NCBI GenBank assembly: GCA_016617855.1
Contig: JAECUM010004367.1
Span: 1 to 64,000, forward strand
Direction of reading: 5' to 3'
Source of the DNA: Megalonaias nervosa
Taxonomy: Eukaryota > Mollusca > Bivalvia > Unionida > Unionidae
Length of the DNA stretch: 64,000 nucleotides
Part shown: positions 1 through 13,713 of the stretch, piece by piece
How the letters are laid out: the number at the start of each line of letters is the position of its first letter
Position numbering within the stretch: position 1 is the stretch's first letter
Program-made: the position numbers and the translations under genes
Notes under the pieces: model-generated
What the model was told of the DNA's origin: nothing
Database searches by the model: none
Seen by the model: the letters and a program-made list of their open reading frames with translations, nothing else

Positions 1-7
1 CATGAGA

Positions 8-390
8 ATATTGTGAATAGTGGAAATATTGATGACATAAGAGTACTGTGAATAATGGTAATATTGATGACATGAAAGTACTGTGAATAGTGGAAATATT
101 GATGATACAAGAGTACTGTGAATAGTGGTAATATTGATGATATGAGAGTACTGTGAATAATGGTAATATTGATGATGTGAGAGTACTGTGAATAACAGTA
201 ATATTGATGACATGAGAGTGCTGTCAATAATGGTAATATAAAAGACATGAGAGTTCTGTCAGTAATGGTAATATTTATGACATCAGTGTACTATCAGTAA
301 TGGTAATATTAAAAACATGATAGTTCTATGAATAAAGGTAATGTTGATGACATGAGAGTACTGTCAGTTATGGTAATATTGATGACAGAT
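8..390. repeat. 35-bp minisatellite, about 11 copies
   Basis: Imperfect direct repeats with a 35-bp period; the core reads like AATATTGATGACATGAGAGT followed by ACTGTGAATAATGGT. Copies differ by substitutions. The array lies in the EZH2 intron upstream of the SET exon and continues before the window. Confidence 0.9.
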
Positions 391-620
391 CACTATTGTA
401 GGTGGGGTGGGTTGATTTCAAGAATGCAGTGAAATTTGAATTTCAGAATATAAAAAAAACAAGGATTCACCCATGGAAACAAAATGACCTTTAATCCAAC
501 TCCATGTTTTAAAGAATGATAAAATTGTTGTTTTTTTCCTCCAAAAACATGAAAACTGATATGCACAAAAATAAACATATTTACAGTATTTATTATTCAC
601 ATTACAATATGTGTATATCA
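391..620. other. EZH2: AT-rich intronic sequence
   Basis: No exon, repeat family or RNA gene is recognisable. Together with the arrays around it, this is part of an EZH2 intron: the exon expected before the SET core exon is not found in 1-3008. Confidence 0.5.
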
Positions 621-1077
621 TTAAAATTAACATTACTGTACATCAATACATTTAACATTACAGTAGATATACATCACTACATTTAACATTACAATACATG
701 TACGTCACTACATTTAACATTACAGTACATGTACGTCGCTACATTTAACATTACAATACATGTACGTCACTACATTTAACATTACAATACATGTACGTCC
801 CTACATTTAACAATACAATACATGTACGTCACTACATTTAACATTACAATACATGTACGTCACTACATTTAACATTACAATACATGTATGTCACTACATT
901 TAACATTACATGTACATCACTACATTTAACATTACAGTACATGTACATCACTACATTTAACATTACAGTACATGTACATCACTACATTTAACATTACAGT
1001 ACATGTACATCACTACAGTTAACATTACAGTACATGTACATCATTACAGTTAATGTTGAAATACATGTATATTGCTA
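621..1077. repeat. 31-bp minisatellite with ACATGTACGTCACT core
   Basis: About 14 direct copies of a 31-bp unit (TACATTTAACATTACAATAC + ATGTACGTCAC). The middle copies carry the palindrome-like CATGTACGTC and the later ones CATGTACATC, so two variants occupy separate blocks of the array. Confidence 0.9.
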
Positions 1078-1094
1078 CAATTAACATCAGATAC

Positions 1095-1200
1095 GTTGTC
1101 AGTGTGCACCAGTGTGTGAATCATGCAAAATTTTGTACAAATTTGTGCTCTTGGAAAGTGGTGATGTGCAAGAACTCCTTCAAATTAGTTCAAACTCACA
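1095..1200 (+). repeat. Dispersed repeat also present at 34205-34310
   Basis: About 105 bp resembles 34205-34310 on the same strand (shared words include GTGATGTG and CAAATTAGTT). Both copies are open in one frame and give related peptides (AKFCTNLCSWKVVMCKNS versus CKFCINLLTWRAVMCENS). I do not recognise the family. Confidence 0.55.
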
Positions 1201-1207
1201 CATATAA

Positions 1208-2005
1208 CAGACCTGCCAACTCTTACGATTTTGCCATAAGTTTTACGAAAATTACCCTTCAAATATGGACTTATGGCATACAAGTAAAAACTGCAGAAAA
1301 ATGATTGTTGCCAAAATATCAGGATAATTGGTTCATCCGTGTTTGATATGGATCCAGGTTTCACCTTAGAATTAGTAAAATTAGTCCGGGAACCAGACTA
1401 ACTGTACAGCAGCACCACAGATGCTATAAATTGCACCTATTTGTTCATGTAAAGCATCTGCATGATCAAACTGTTGATTTATATAATTTTAAAAAAAATA
1501 GCATCCAGCAAGCGATGCATGTTTAAGACGAAAGGAAAAATATGCTTCTAAAAAAGTGTTAATAATCAACACAGAAGAATAAAAAGGAATATTCAGATTC
1601 TTGTGAATAAAAGCTGGAAAGGACACAATTACGTTTATTGGATATCACGTGCCAATTTGAGTATGTCTCATGGCGGGAAATATGATTGCCGTTGTCATGT
1701 GAAATGGAAAAAGTATTTCCAAGAATTACGTCCAGTTGAGGGATAACAACAAGCCATTGAGTTGCATAGGGTTTGGAACTAAAGTTTGTGCAACTGTACT
1801 AGTGTTAAATAAAGTCTACGCATACTTTACAAACTTTTCAGTTGAAAATAATGTTTATCGTTGCTGCATCAAACTTTTATTTATGTTTTCCAGCTTTAAA
1901 ATAGCAGTTATTGATATTTTGTTACACCATACTGAAAACTGGTCAATCTTACAGAGAAAAATCAACTAACTTACTGAGACGGACTCCTTTCTGTTGGCAG
2001 GTCTG
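1208..2005 (+). mobile_element. Non-autonomous DNA transposon (MITE), CAGACCTGCC family, copy 1
   Basis: Termini are CAGACCTGCCAAC at the left and the complementary TTGGCAGGTCTG at the right, with the direct repeat ATATAA (1202-1207 and 2006-2011) as 6-bp target-site duplication. It is about 0.8 kb with no transposase. Copies lie at 31701, 34564, 48921 and 50299. A TCACGTGCC E-box and a TGGCGGGAAA word lie 25 bp apart near 1647-1682. Confidence 0.85.
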
Positions 2006-2188
2006 ATATAAAAATGTAATCTGCCTATAAAATTTTTAACTGTTAACAAAGAAAATGTTTTATTGTTACAGAAGTTAGTCAGTGCCTTATCTGTATATGA
2101 ATATTGTTATGTATCAGGAAAAAATAAACATTAAAAATAAACAGCAGGGGAGCTTAGAACAATCAATAGATGAAACCCTTTTCTACCA

Positions 2189-2298
2189 GAATTTCTGAAT
2201 GATAAACTAATGTTTTGAATTTCTGAATGATACATTAATGAAGTGAATTTCTGATTGATAAATTAATGTAGTGAATTTCTGAATGATAAATTAATGCA
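2189..2298. repeat. 28-bp tandem repeat, four copies
   Basis: GAATTTCTGAATGATAAATT followed by AATGTAGT recurs at about 28-bp spacing (starts near 2189, 2217, 2244 and 2272). Confidence 0.8.
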
Positions 2299-2429
2299 CG
2301 AGAAATTATGCCAATTACCTGACATATTTCCCTCCAAAAAGTGAATTTAACAAAAGCTCTTAAGGTTTAAGAATATAGATGAAAGATTTAGTTTAGAATT
2401 AAAATAATCAAAATAATAGTAAGAAAATG

Positions 2430-2470
2430 AAAACAACAATAATAATAATAATAATAATATTAATATTAAT
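2430..2470. repeat. (AAT)n microsatellite
   Basis: Runs of AAT units, partly turning into ATT/AATATT. Confidence 0.8.
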
Positions 2471-2619
2471 AGTTTGATATTATAATTGCCATTCAAGGTC
2501 ACCTGTGTTAAGAGGGCACTTTGACCTTATCCCATAAGTTCCTACTAAAGACAGGTTTGGCTGTACAATTGTTTTTATTGTGTATGGTATGGATCATGAG
2601 CTTTTATATATTTATCACT

Positions 2620-2885
2620 GTACATTTATGTATACATGTAATTGTAATGTACAGTGCATATATGTAATCATCATGTACAGTGTATACATGTAATTATCAT
2701 GTGCAGAGTATATATGTAATTATCATGTATAGTGTATATATGTAATTATATATAGTGTATATATGTAATTATCATGTAGTGTATATATGTAATTATATAT
2801 ATAGTGTATATATGTAATTATCATGTAGTGTATATATGTAATTATCATGTATAGTGTATACATGTAATTATTATGTATATGCTGG
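2620..2885. repeat. AT-rich minisatellite, about 10 copies of 20-35 bp
   Basis: Units of the form GTATATATGTAATTATCATG with variable spacers, ending about 125 bp before the EZH2 SET exon. ORFs across it are repeat translations (Tyr-Ile-His runs) and not genes. Confidence 0.85.
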
Positions 2886-2968
2886 CAATATTCAGTTGTG
2901 AATTGATTAACATAAAATTTCATTCCATGATGTCAATTTACGAGTTAAATTTATAGACATCTGAATGA

Positions 2969-5107
<2,139 letters not shown>

Positions 5108-5175
5108 ATAGCTTGGAGCATTACAGTTATTTCTCACTTCATAGTAAATAAAAACTTTTAGAGACAGAATATTAT
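5108..5175 (+). promoter_or_regulatory. EZH2: EZH2 3' UTR with polyadenylation signal
   Basis: AATAAA lies at 5147-5152, 40 bases after the stop codon, and is followed by an A- and T-rich stretch with a TG-rich segment at 5172-5182. This would give a very short 3' UTR of about 65 bases. Longer alternative ends further downstream cannot be excluded. Confidence 0.6.
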
Positions 5176-5490
5176 GTTTGGGGTTTAAAAAATATAAATC
5201 CTTAATTTGCCTACATTTTATAATTTATCTTTGATTCTGTTGCTTTACTGTACATTTGATTGTCACCATGGTAACAGTTTGCAGTTAATTTCATTTGTCG
5301 ATCAAGATCTTGTTGAATTTAATAATAGCATACATATACATATGTTCAGTTTGAACAGACTAAAGATACAAATTGCCATTATTATATCATTTGTATCATT
5401 AGGATTAGAGGTACATGATATTACCTGTATACTGGTTTGCTGTGGTATGTACCGCTGTACTTTTCCTTCATTTCTGGTTTTATAGCAGTT
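5176..5490. other. Intergenic sequence just after EZH2
   Basis: One ORF of 92 codons crosses this stretch (5207-5485), but it has no recognisable domain and its composition matches its surroundings. I treat it as noncoding. Confidence 0.4.
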
Positions 5491-5765
5491 TCCATCAGTA
5501 CCTGATGTATATTTGTTAGTCTTTGATTACATAGTTTTCATATGTCATGTATGCAAACACATCAGTACCTGATGTATATTTGTTAGTCTTTGATTGCATA
5601 GTTTTCATATGTCATGTATGCAAACACATCAGTACCTGATGTATATTTGTTAGTCTTTGATTGCATAGTTTTCATATGTCATGTATGCAAACACATCAGC
5701 ACCTGATGTATATTTTTTAGTCTTTGATTGCATAGTTTTCATATGTCATGTATGCAAACACATCT
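5491..5765. repeat. 67-bp tandem repeat, four copies
   Basis: The exact 67-bp period is set by CACATCAGTACCTGATG at 5558, 5625 and 5692. The unit holds the short palindrome CATCAGTACCTGATG and the word CATATGTCATGTATGC. Copies are nearly identical, so the array is young. Confidence 0.9.
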
Positions 5766-6964
5766 GTCAGGTGTAAGGTTATGAAAGATATTTGGATCAA
5801 ATCCAACATTTGGGAACATTTCGGATTAAAGAAATGGGGGAAAAATGACATTTTTTTCTGATTTCTACTAGCATTTATAAATGTGTTAGGCAATTTATCC
5901 ATGTGTTAAGCACATGTATTCATTTATAAAATTGAGAATCAGCCTAAAATTTTCAGGAGAGCAGTTCTTGATTTAAATTTTATGGAATTTCTCTTGTCAA
6001 GTAAATATTTGTTAATTTGTTGAGTAAATGTATTTGTTTAATGCTTACTGCCCTCCATAATAAATACCTTCCTCAGTTGTTGGCATTGGTGCTGGCATCC
6101 TGCCCATTTGTTGGTATTGGTGCTGGCATTCCACTCAGTTTCCTTGCCTATTAAATCAGTAATGTAGCTAGTAGAGTGTAGTCTTCGGTGTATCAACAGA
6201 CTCTTATATCAGCACAGTGTCTTTAACAGGGTGTTGGCTTAGAGTGGCTTAATTATCTCACTTTAGTTAAGGTGTTTAGATGGCATCCTATGCAACAATT
6301 AACATATACCAAGCAAATTTTTCTATATTATAACTGGTACATATTACAGCATGTACAAAAATAATGTGCTATTGTAGGTACAAAAATACTATACTATACT
6401 ATGGTACAAAAGTACTGTATTATACTATGGTATGAAAATGTTCTTGGCAGATTTCACTGTACCAGATTTTGATAGTAGAAATCTACAAGGGAATTTCTTC
6501 CATAAAAATCGAGCCATGGGGCATTTTTCATTTTCAGTTTTAAAGGTTTTCTCATGGATAGAATGTTTCATAGTATGTGAACAAGTTTAATTGGTGTTAT
6601 CATGAAAGTATTATATTATCTTAGCAATGCAGGTCAGAATTACTTTAATAATAGTTAACATTACAGTCTGTGGGAATTAGTCAATCTTGGCTATCATTTG
6701 CATCAGTTGTGGTGTTTAACTGAAACTTGTTTACAACATTGTTTTATGTCAAACATTTATACCCTGGATTTTAGGTATTTCACCTGCATCAGGTCATCAA
6801 AGCATCATTCCTTGTGTTAAACAGTTGCTCAGCATAATCAACAGTAAATATATTAGAAGCCTTAAGTTTGTTAAAATTGTAATTTTTACATGAGGATGTA
6901 TATACTTGTTCAAAAATTAAACATGCATTTTCATATTCTGTGTTGTTCTATATCTTTCTCTCAT
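5766..6964. other. Intergenic, no gene seen
   Basis: AT-rich sequence with short local duplications (GTTGGCATTGGTGCTGGCAT twice near 6078-6130; TACAAAAATACTATACTATA near 6380-6420). No exon or RNA gene is recognised. Confidence 0.4.
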
Positions 6965-6976
6965 CATAGTACATTT

Positions 6977-7219
6977 GGGGCCCCAAGTGGTTGAAAGCGC
7001 TCACCATTATGGATCACTGCCATCTCATCTCTGTCTGCGTGGGTTCAAGTCTCAGGCTCGGCCAATGTGGGTATGTGAGAAAGCTTGCTAGTAGCTTCTC
7101 GTGGGTTGGTTGTTCTTTCCAGGGTTTTCCCTGGTTATTCCGCCACCATTTATACTGGCCGCCATGTATAGCCTATCTTGTGCTGAGAAATGGCGTTAAA
7201 CTCTATAACAACATAACAA
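6977..7219 (+). mobile_element. tRNA-derived SINE, family A, complete copy
   Basis: 243 bp flanked by a perfect 12-bp direct repeat CATAGTACATTT (6965-6976 and 7220-7231). The 5' head has an A-box-like AAGTGGTTGAAAGCGC and a B-box GGTTCAAGTCT (near 7042). The tail ends with GGCGTTAAACTC and AAC repeats. Further copies are on the minus strand at 8812, 11198, 12521/16874 and 26481. Confidence 0.85.
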
Positions 7220-7231
7220 CATAGTACATTT

Positions 7232-8163
7232 TGCAGGTACAAGTTGTTATCACCCTATGGTTTTAAACTAAGTAACAGAACTTAACAAAACCAACAAGTT
7301 TAGTAAAATTCAACAAATTATTTCTCTAGAATACAAAGTGAAAATTTAAAAGGAACTTGCAGAGTTATGAATTAAATCCCAAACAGTCTTAAAAATTGTG
7401 TCACAAGTCTGAAATTAGAGTATTCCGAATCAATTCCAGTGGCTTTCAGAATGAATTCCACTCTTGACTCTGCTGACATGCCAGTAATCTTAAATATGCT
7501 GATATGTGAACATTATTGATATATAACAATGATGCAATCCAAAATGTCTTCAAATGGATTCACAATAATCCCAAAATAGTGATTTAGTCCAAAAATTATC
7601 AAAGAACACTTTGTAATTCCAATGAATAATTTTAATAAATAAATATCTCAACTTATAATTGAATACAACTACAAGACTTATTCCACTACAGATGTTAAGA
7701 TAAGAATGAATAATTATGAAGCATACAACCTCAATTATAAAACCTAAGACACAATAAGAGGACCAAGATGAGGGTCAAAATACATTTCTAGAACATTCTA
7801 AGATGTAAGCAAGGTAAGGTCTTTTACTTAAATTTTAATAAAGATCATGACAAACATGAGGTAAGCCAGGAATTTCCAAGTGGAAAACCAGCATCTGAAC
7901 TCAGATCCAAGTAAACATGTTTACAAATATTATCTTGAGTAGAAATATTATCTCAAGGTTTAGTGTACATGCATGGGCAAAAGTCTGAGTTATTGACAAA
8001 ATGACTATTGCAATTTACAACTATGTTAAAACTTAAACACAAGATAGATATACTGAACAATATATTATTTGTGTTGGCGGTGATTGTTTTGGGTTTATTG
8101 GCAGTGAGGCAAGTAAATACAAGTTAATAGTGTTGCATTGTTTGTGTCTTCTGAGGCTCTGCC
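7232..8163. other. Intergenic, no gene seen
   Basis: AT-rich unique-looking sequence. No conserved coding pattern on either strand. Confidence 0.4.
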
Positions 8164-8312
8164 AAGAGATCTGCCTGTCTTACTGCCTGGAGATCTGCCC
8201 GTCTCATTGCCAAGAAGTCGACCTGTTTCACTGCCTCGAAGCCTGCCTGTCTCTTGTCTAGAAGTCTGCCTGTCTTAATGCCCGTCTCTCGATGCCTAGA
8301 AGTCCGCCTGTC
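8164..8312. repeat. 24-bp minisatellite (GTCTGCCTGTCT-type)
   Basis: About six imperfect units of AGATCTGCCTGTCTTACTGC plus CTGG. The 100-codon minus-strand ORF and the 60-codon plus-strand ORF here are translations of the repeat. Confidence 0.8.
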
Positions 8313-8811
8313 TGTTTGTAAGTGGGTGTTGGATGTGTGGAATTCTAGTAAGACAGCAATCATCTTTAATGGATTTGCAAAAGATGGTCTGCTGGATAAG
8401 GATATGGTGGCTACTATTTTAACCATTGCCTTCTAACTAAAGATTGTAATATATCACTAATTGTCTCATTTTTTGTTCATTTTATTTGCATTTTATTACA
8501 CTGCATCATTTTCAAATGTTTGACTGATGGTGGTAAGTACCACTAACTTGTGGCTTATGGGAATATACCTATACCATTGTAAAGAAGAGTTTAATTGCAT
8601 GTAATAAAATAATTGAAGAAATTAGCGTTTGTGTTTTAAATTTTTCACATACCCCGCATCTCCTGTCCCCCTTTTCACATACCCCGCACCTCCTCCCCCC
8701 CCAAAAAAATTGTATAACCCACTGGTTATCTACATGAAAATACAGTAAATGATTATGAAATATAAAAACATGGAACAGCATATAAATATAAGGAGTGTAT
8801 ACTACTTTTGT

Positions 8812-9047
8812 TTTGGGGTTTAATGCCATTTCTCAGCACAGGATAGACTCTATGTGGTGGCTAGTATAACTGGTGGAGGAAGAACCCAGGGAATCCCAAA
8901 ACGAGAACCACCAACCCATGGAATAATACAGTCAAGCTTTCTCACATAACCACATTGGCTGAACCTGAGACTAGAATCCACATGGACAGCAGTGATGTGG
9001 TGATCAGTAATGGTGAGCACTTCAGAACACTCAGCCACTCATGCCCT
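8812..9047 (-). mobile_element. SINE family A, minus-strand copy
   Basis: Reads on the minus strand from a GGGCATGAGTGGCTGAGTG head to a GGCATTAAACCCC tail. It is collinear with the copy at 6977-7219 with about 20-25% visible differences. Confidence 0.8.
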
Positions 9048-9222
9048 GTACTATTTTTGTCAAGTACAACTTTGTGGAAAGTAAAAACATATAAGTCACT
9101 TTCCTGTTGATGGTTGCATGAATGAATTGAAGCTGAGGCAGTTAATTGTTATAAATATTTTTTAAAGTCGAGGAGGAATCTTTTTTTTTACTGTTGATAT
9201 CACAATCAGATGGAAACATAAT

Positions 9223-9225
<3 letters not shown>

Positions 9226-9257
<32 letters not shown>
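9226..9257. repeat. (TA)n microsatellite
   Basis: About 15 TA units. Confidence 0.95.
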
Positions 9258-9260
<3 letters not shown>

Positions 9261-9361
9261 AATTAATGGTACACTCTTTACAAAAGGGTATATAAACAAG
9301 AAACCCTTGTTTTGTCAAGACCACAATTTAGCTAAGTAAGAACATTGATTGCTAATCTAGG

Positions 9362-9645
9362 GTGTGGACAGAGAAACAGACAAAAACATATGGTAAAGTG
9401 ATCACTAATATAGACAAAAACATAGATGGTAAACTGATCACAGATTAGACAAGAACACGGTAACGTGAGCACTAAAACAGACAAAAACAGATGGTAAAAT
9501 GATCACTAAAATAGACAAGAACACATGGTAAAGTGATCACTAAAATAGACAAGAACACAGATGTTAATGTGATAACTAAAATAGACAAGAACACAGATGG
9601 TAAAGTCATCACTAGACAAGAATGCAGATGGTAAAGTGATAATTA
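9362..9645. repeat. About 36-bp minisatellite, about eight copies
   Basis: Units of the form ATAGACAAGAACACAGATGG + TAAAGTGATCACTAAA. Spacing varies (30-38 bp) through small deletions. Confidence 0.85.
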
Positions 9646-9905
9646 TACTACCACCAAGGAAAGTTTAACAATTGCCAAAATTACTAAAGTGCTTGAGTTT
9701 TTATTTTGTATTGTAGATGATTACTCCCTTATATTAATTGTTATATTGATAATTGACATCACATTTCAAGCAGCTTGTTTTGATAATGTAGAGAAGTCCC
9801 AAATAATTTTGGAAGAATTAATAATTAATTAATAAGTATTATTTATTTTGGAATCAAATTAAGCAACACTCTTTTTGCAGAAGACAAAGGAAATGAAATG
9901 AATTA

Positions 9906-9940
<35 letters not shown>
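9906..9940. repeat. (TA)n microsatellite
   Basis: About 16 TA units. Confidence 0.95.
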
Positions 9941-9942
<2 letters not shown>

Positions 9943-10415
9943 GATGTAGTTTATACATACAAAAAATGAAACAGTTTGAATATATATGCATTTATTGGAT
10001 TACCAATGTTACATGATTTAAAAACAAGAACAAAATAAATGTATGATTTATAAATATGATGAAAAAATGACTTTGGAAGTGAGATCTAGACAATGGGACT
10101 GCTAATGGTTGATAAATAAAGGTTAATATTTCTAAATGATTGTTTTATTATATCATAATGTACTAGTAATTAAGCTTAAGAAAGCACTAGAAATAATAAT
10201 AATAATAATAGCAATAATTGGTTACTCATAATTACTAAATTCAACTGATTAGAAAAATTAAACGTGAAAAGACAATAATCTTCCTTTTACTTGCTTTTGA
10301 TATTGTAAGCAGTTTATTTATTTCATTGATTATATAATTCCCTGTTATTATTTAAATTAAGGATATATTAAGATAGAGTGAGTAGTTCTAATGAAAATAA
10401 ATGATCAGCTGTGTT
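9941..10415. other. AT-rich intergenic sequence
   Basis: No gene seen; it contains a short (AAT)n run near 10192-10210. Confidence 0.4.
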
Positions 10416-10417
10416 CG

Positions 10418-10797
10418 CAAATGGGCATAACCCAATAACCTTATGACCCTAAAGAGGATCATGACCCAGTAACCTCATGGCCTCAAACAGGATCATGACC
10501 CAATAACCTTATGACCCCAAACAGGCATGACCCAATAATCTTATGACCCCAAACAGGATCATGACCCAGTAACCTCATGGCCTCAAACAGGATCATGACC
10601 CAATAACCTTATGACCTCAAACAGGCATGACCCAATAATCTTATGACCCCAAACAGGATCATGACCCAGTATCCTCATGGCCTCAAACAGGATCATGACC
10701 CAATAACCTTATGACCCCAAACAGGCATGACCCAATAATCTTATGACCCCAAACAGGATCATGACCCAGTAACCTCATGGCCCCAAATAGAGGCATT
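10418..10797. repeat. Higher-order minisatellite: 100-bp unit built of three 32-34-bp subunits
   Basis: The subunit reads ATGACCCAATAACCTTATGA + CCCCAAACAGGATC. The distinctive variant ATGACCCAGT starts at 10461, 10561, 10661 and 10761, exactly 100 bp apart, so the array was amplified as a three-subunit block. Confidence 0.9.
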
Positions 10798-10984
10798 AGC
10801 CATGTGCTACAGGAATTAAAGGAAATGTTCCTAATACACTGCAAAAATCTATAACATTTCAAAATGGATAAAACTTGATCTAAATAACCAATTCGTGGAC
10901 GTGATTCAAGTGCAGAAGTAGTACAAGGTGACAGGTAAGAAAGAATGTGATGTTATTATATTTAAAATATGCATTGAATTGGAT

Positions 10985-11099
10985 AATGCTCTCAATAATA
11001 ATAATAATAACAATAATAAAAAATCTTGTAATAGAAGCCATGTGCATGTGTCCATGAACATACAACCCATCCATTATTACATGTATGATGATGATGATG

Positions 11100-11131
<32 letters not shown>

Positions 11132-11150
11132 ATAATAATAATAGAAATGG
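10985..11150. repeat. Trinucleotide microsatellites (AAT)n, (GAT)n, (TTA)n
   Basis: Runs at about 10994-11020, 11083-11100 and 11100-11146. The poly-Asn, poly-Asp, poly-Tyr and poly-Ile ORFs on both strands are artefacts of these runs. Confidence 0.9.
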
Positions 11151-11197
11151 TTGGGTATGACATATCTGTTGAAAAGCAGACAAAATATGAATGAGAT

Positions 11198-11426
11198 TAT
11201 TGTTATTGTAGGGTTTAATGCCATTTTTCAGCACAAGATAGGCTATACATGGCGGCCAGTATAAATGGTGGAGGGAAAACCCTGGAAAGAACCACCGCCC
11301 CACTGGAAGCTACTGGCAAGCTTTCTCACTTACCCACATTGCCTGAACTTGATACTCGAACCCATAGAGACAGAGGTGAGATAGCAATGATCCGTAATGG
11401 TGAGGGCTTTAGACCACTCAGCTAAA
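11198..11426 (-). mobile_element. SINE family A, minus-strand copy
   Basis: Flanked by the direct repeat GAATGAGAT (11189-11197 and 11427-11435). It carries the family tail (GGCATTAAACCC on the minus strand) and the degenerate tRNA-like head. Confidence 0.8.
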
Positions 11427-11466
11427 GAATGAGATAAGAGTACTATGAATGGAACATTGTAATAAA

Positions 11467-11468
<2 letters not shown>

Positions 11469-11523
<55 letters not shown>

Positions 11524-11535
11524 GTATATATATAT
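11469..11535. repeat. Long (TA)n microsatellite
   Basis: About 33 TA units with a few TATG interruptions at the right end. Confidence 0.95.
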
Positions 11536-11604
11536 ACTAGCAGGGCATGGATTACTGGAAATTTATTATCAAATTTCAGTAACCAAAGCCTTTGTTGTTG
11601 ATGC

Positions 11605-11672
11605 TACTATTATTATTATTATTATTGTTCTTCTTTTTCTTCTTCTTCTTCTTATTATTATTATTATCTTCA
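11605..11672. repeat. (ATT)n/(CTT)n microsatellite
   Basis: ATT units, then TTC/CTT units, then TTA units. The poly-Ile, poly-Leu and poly-Arg ORFs derive from it. Confidence 0.9.
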
Positions 11673-12130
11673 GGAGCATCTTGAAAAGTAATGGTACAAA
11701 ATATAGCATATAGCTGTAGTCATTGAAACATTCCGTTGTATTGGTCAGAAGGAGGGGTGCAGGGATAAGACATTTTTGAAGAAAAAAATCCAATTTTTTG
11801 GAACAATGTGTTTTATTCACCTGGGTTTTATGTATGTTCTATACTGTTTGTTTCTTTTAAATGATTTTTAAATGCGTATTAGTGAAACAAAAAATTCTGT
11901 TAAGGAAATCAACATCCTCTGAAATGGTTTGGCACTTTTGTTAATGTATACCTGGACTATTATGAGATTTATTACAATATAACAAAGCAAATATTGTTGA
12001 GAGGAAATTTATGTCATACTAAAAACAAAATGAGAACGATATCGATTAGTTTTCCTTTTTGGAGGGAGTCATAAAAAAAAATCCGCGTTAGAGTAATTTT
12101 CTGTTTTTTAATCGATGACTTACTTCCTGT

Positions 12131-12304
12131 CACGTGCTATCGGAATATTTCTTGGCGGGAAAAAAATTGTCGTCTGCTCATCTAGTCAGTTTGAGTGTGT
12201 GTGTATTTTATTGATGCCGGGAAGTTCTGCATCATACATCGTATGTTGGCTGTTATTCTCTATTGACGTATACATACTTTGAAATTTTATATACCGGAAG
12301 GACA
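12131..12304 (+). promoter_or_regulatory. Candidate promoter/5' exon with E-box and E2F-like site
   Basis: A TCACGTGC E-box (about 12131-12138) lies about 14 bases before TTGGCGGGAAA, an E2F-type site (about 12153-12163). An ETS-like ACCGGAAG comes further on, followed by a possible splice donor ACA|GTAAGA near 12305. The stretch lies between the EZH2 end and the first PRDM9-like coding exon. In mammals, E2F6 and MGA/MAX sites of this kind mark germline-gene promoters controlled by PRC1.6. Using it as the PRDM9-like promoter is inference; a 12-kb first intron would be needed. An alternative 5' exon may end at 23034. Confidence 0.25.
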
Positions 12305-12520
12305 GTAAGATAGAATTTTATTTTTTTAAAAATTTTTGTAGACTGGATTTTATTTGTCATAACTGATTTCATGCTTTGTGATGGGTGCTCCCAGTTATCG
12401 ATTTCCAAATGAATTTACTTGGATAGGTGTCCGCATGTACCCTAACGATTGTTTATTAACCATTAGTATATAGATATGTATGTTTGCTGATTGTCTTGAT
12501 CAGTTAAAATTATATTGCAT

Positions 12521-12547
12521 GTTTGGGGTTTAATGCCCATGAGCACA
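12521..12547 (-). mobile_element. SINE family A, left fragment of an interrupted copy
   Basis: GTTTGGGGTTTAATGCC is the SINE tail on the minus strand, and the match breaks at 12547. The rest of the same SINE resumes at 16883, so the copy was split by the element at 12548-16873. Confidence 0.7.
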
Positions 12548-13713
12548 GGGGCTCGTATCGTTGCTTACAATTAACTTGTCATACATGTACTATATCATAA
12601 CAACAAGGGAGGACACTTTTCTACTTTATCGCGGGACCTATTTAAGAATAAACGCTGATATTTCAAGCTACATTTCGCGTAGCGTAATAAATTTGGTACC
12701 AATGTTTAGCTCAGACATTCGACTTTGTATGAGTATCCGAAGTTTGGCTTACTGTCATACCTTTAAGGAATGCCAGACCATTTTCCCACACTACTGATCG
12801 ACATGGCCCTGATCGCGCCAGCTTAATATGCAAGAACAACACGCTGAATGGAATACCGCCTTCTCATTGGCCAACTGAAAATAAGTTGTAAATAAAGGTG
12901 GCGCTCACCAGTTATTATGTACTTTTGAAAGAGTGACGTATGTAAGGTAAAGTTGTTTGCATTTAAAGCATGCACAGTGGAGAGAATGTTGGCATACCTC
13001 TATGCTACTTTAATGTAATGTGGTTGACATTTCTTTGGATATTGTACTTTTGGAAATTGTAAATGATCTTAGCACACTGCTAACTAAAGTGGCTGCTCCC
13101 TTGTGCTCCAAAAATCAGCCTGAATTTGTCTAAAGTACACTATCCTTAGCAACTATTAAAATAGGGAAAATGAATTTTGCCAGACTAGACAATACCAGCT
13201 TCATAAAGTGCAATGAATGAATTATCAAATATATAAAATGTAATAAAAGGTATTGGGTCTTTTTTTTGACAATTTACCTCCAAGTTGAGGAAATGAAAAT
13301 GACCAAGTGGAGCTAGCACTTTTTTGAAAGGTGCACATCTGGGGTAAGGCTAAGCTGTATACTCTGTAACCCATATTACACCCATCAATCATACACCAAA
13401 ATAAAGGGAATTAAAAGTTCTTTGAACAATACCTAAGATATACAAGGTCTTTTTTAAATACCCAGTATAACCAGTGAGGAAACCAGGGGAAATTCTTTTT
13501 CCTTAAAATTCTGACCCTATGCAGAATACAAAACTGTAGAGCACCACCAAATGCAGGACATCATTTTCTTTTAACCAATGAGAGAACAGTATTCAATTCA
13601 GCAGGGTTTTACTTGCATAGCGGGCGCGATCAGGGCCACGTGGAGCCATAGCATAGGAAAATGGTCTGGAATTCCTTAAAGGTATGATTGTAAGTCAAGC
13701 TTCGGATAGGGAT

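Noticed and set aside
8124..8426. 100-codon minus-strand ORF with repeated Arg/Gln/Asp residues
   Set aside because: It translates the 24-bp minisatellite at 8164-8312.
10418..10797. Regular direct repeats resembling a CRISPR array (also 8-390, 621-1077)
   Set aside because: Units are contiguous with no unique spacers, and the context is clearly eukaryotic. They are minisatellites.
10880..11303. Overlapping ORFs rich in Asn, Ile, Tyr and His
   Set aside because: They are six-frame translations of trinucleotide repeats and of the adjacent SINE.
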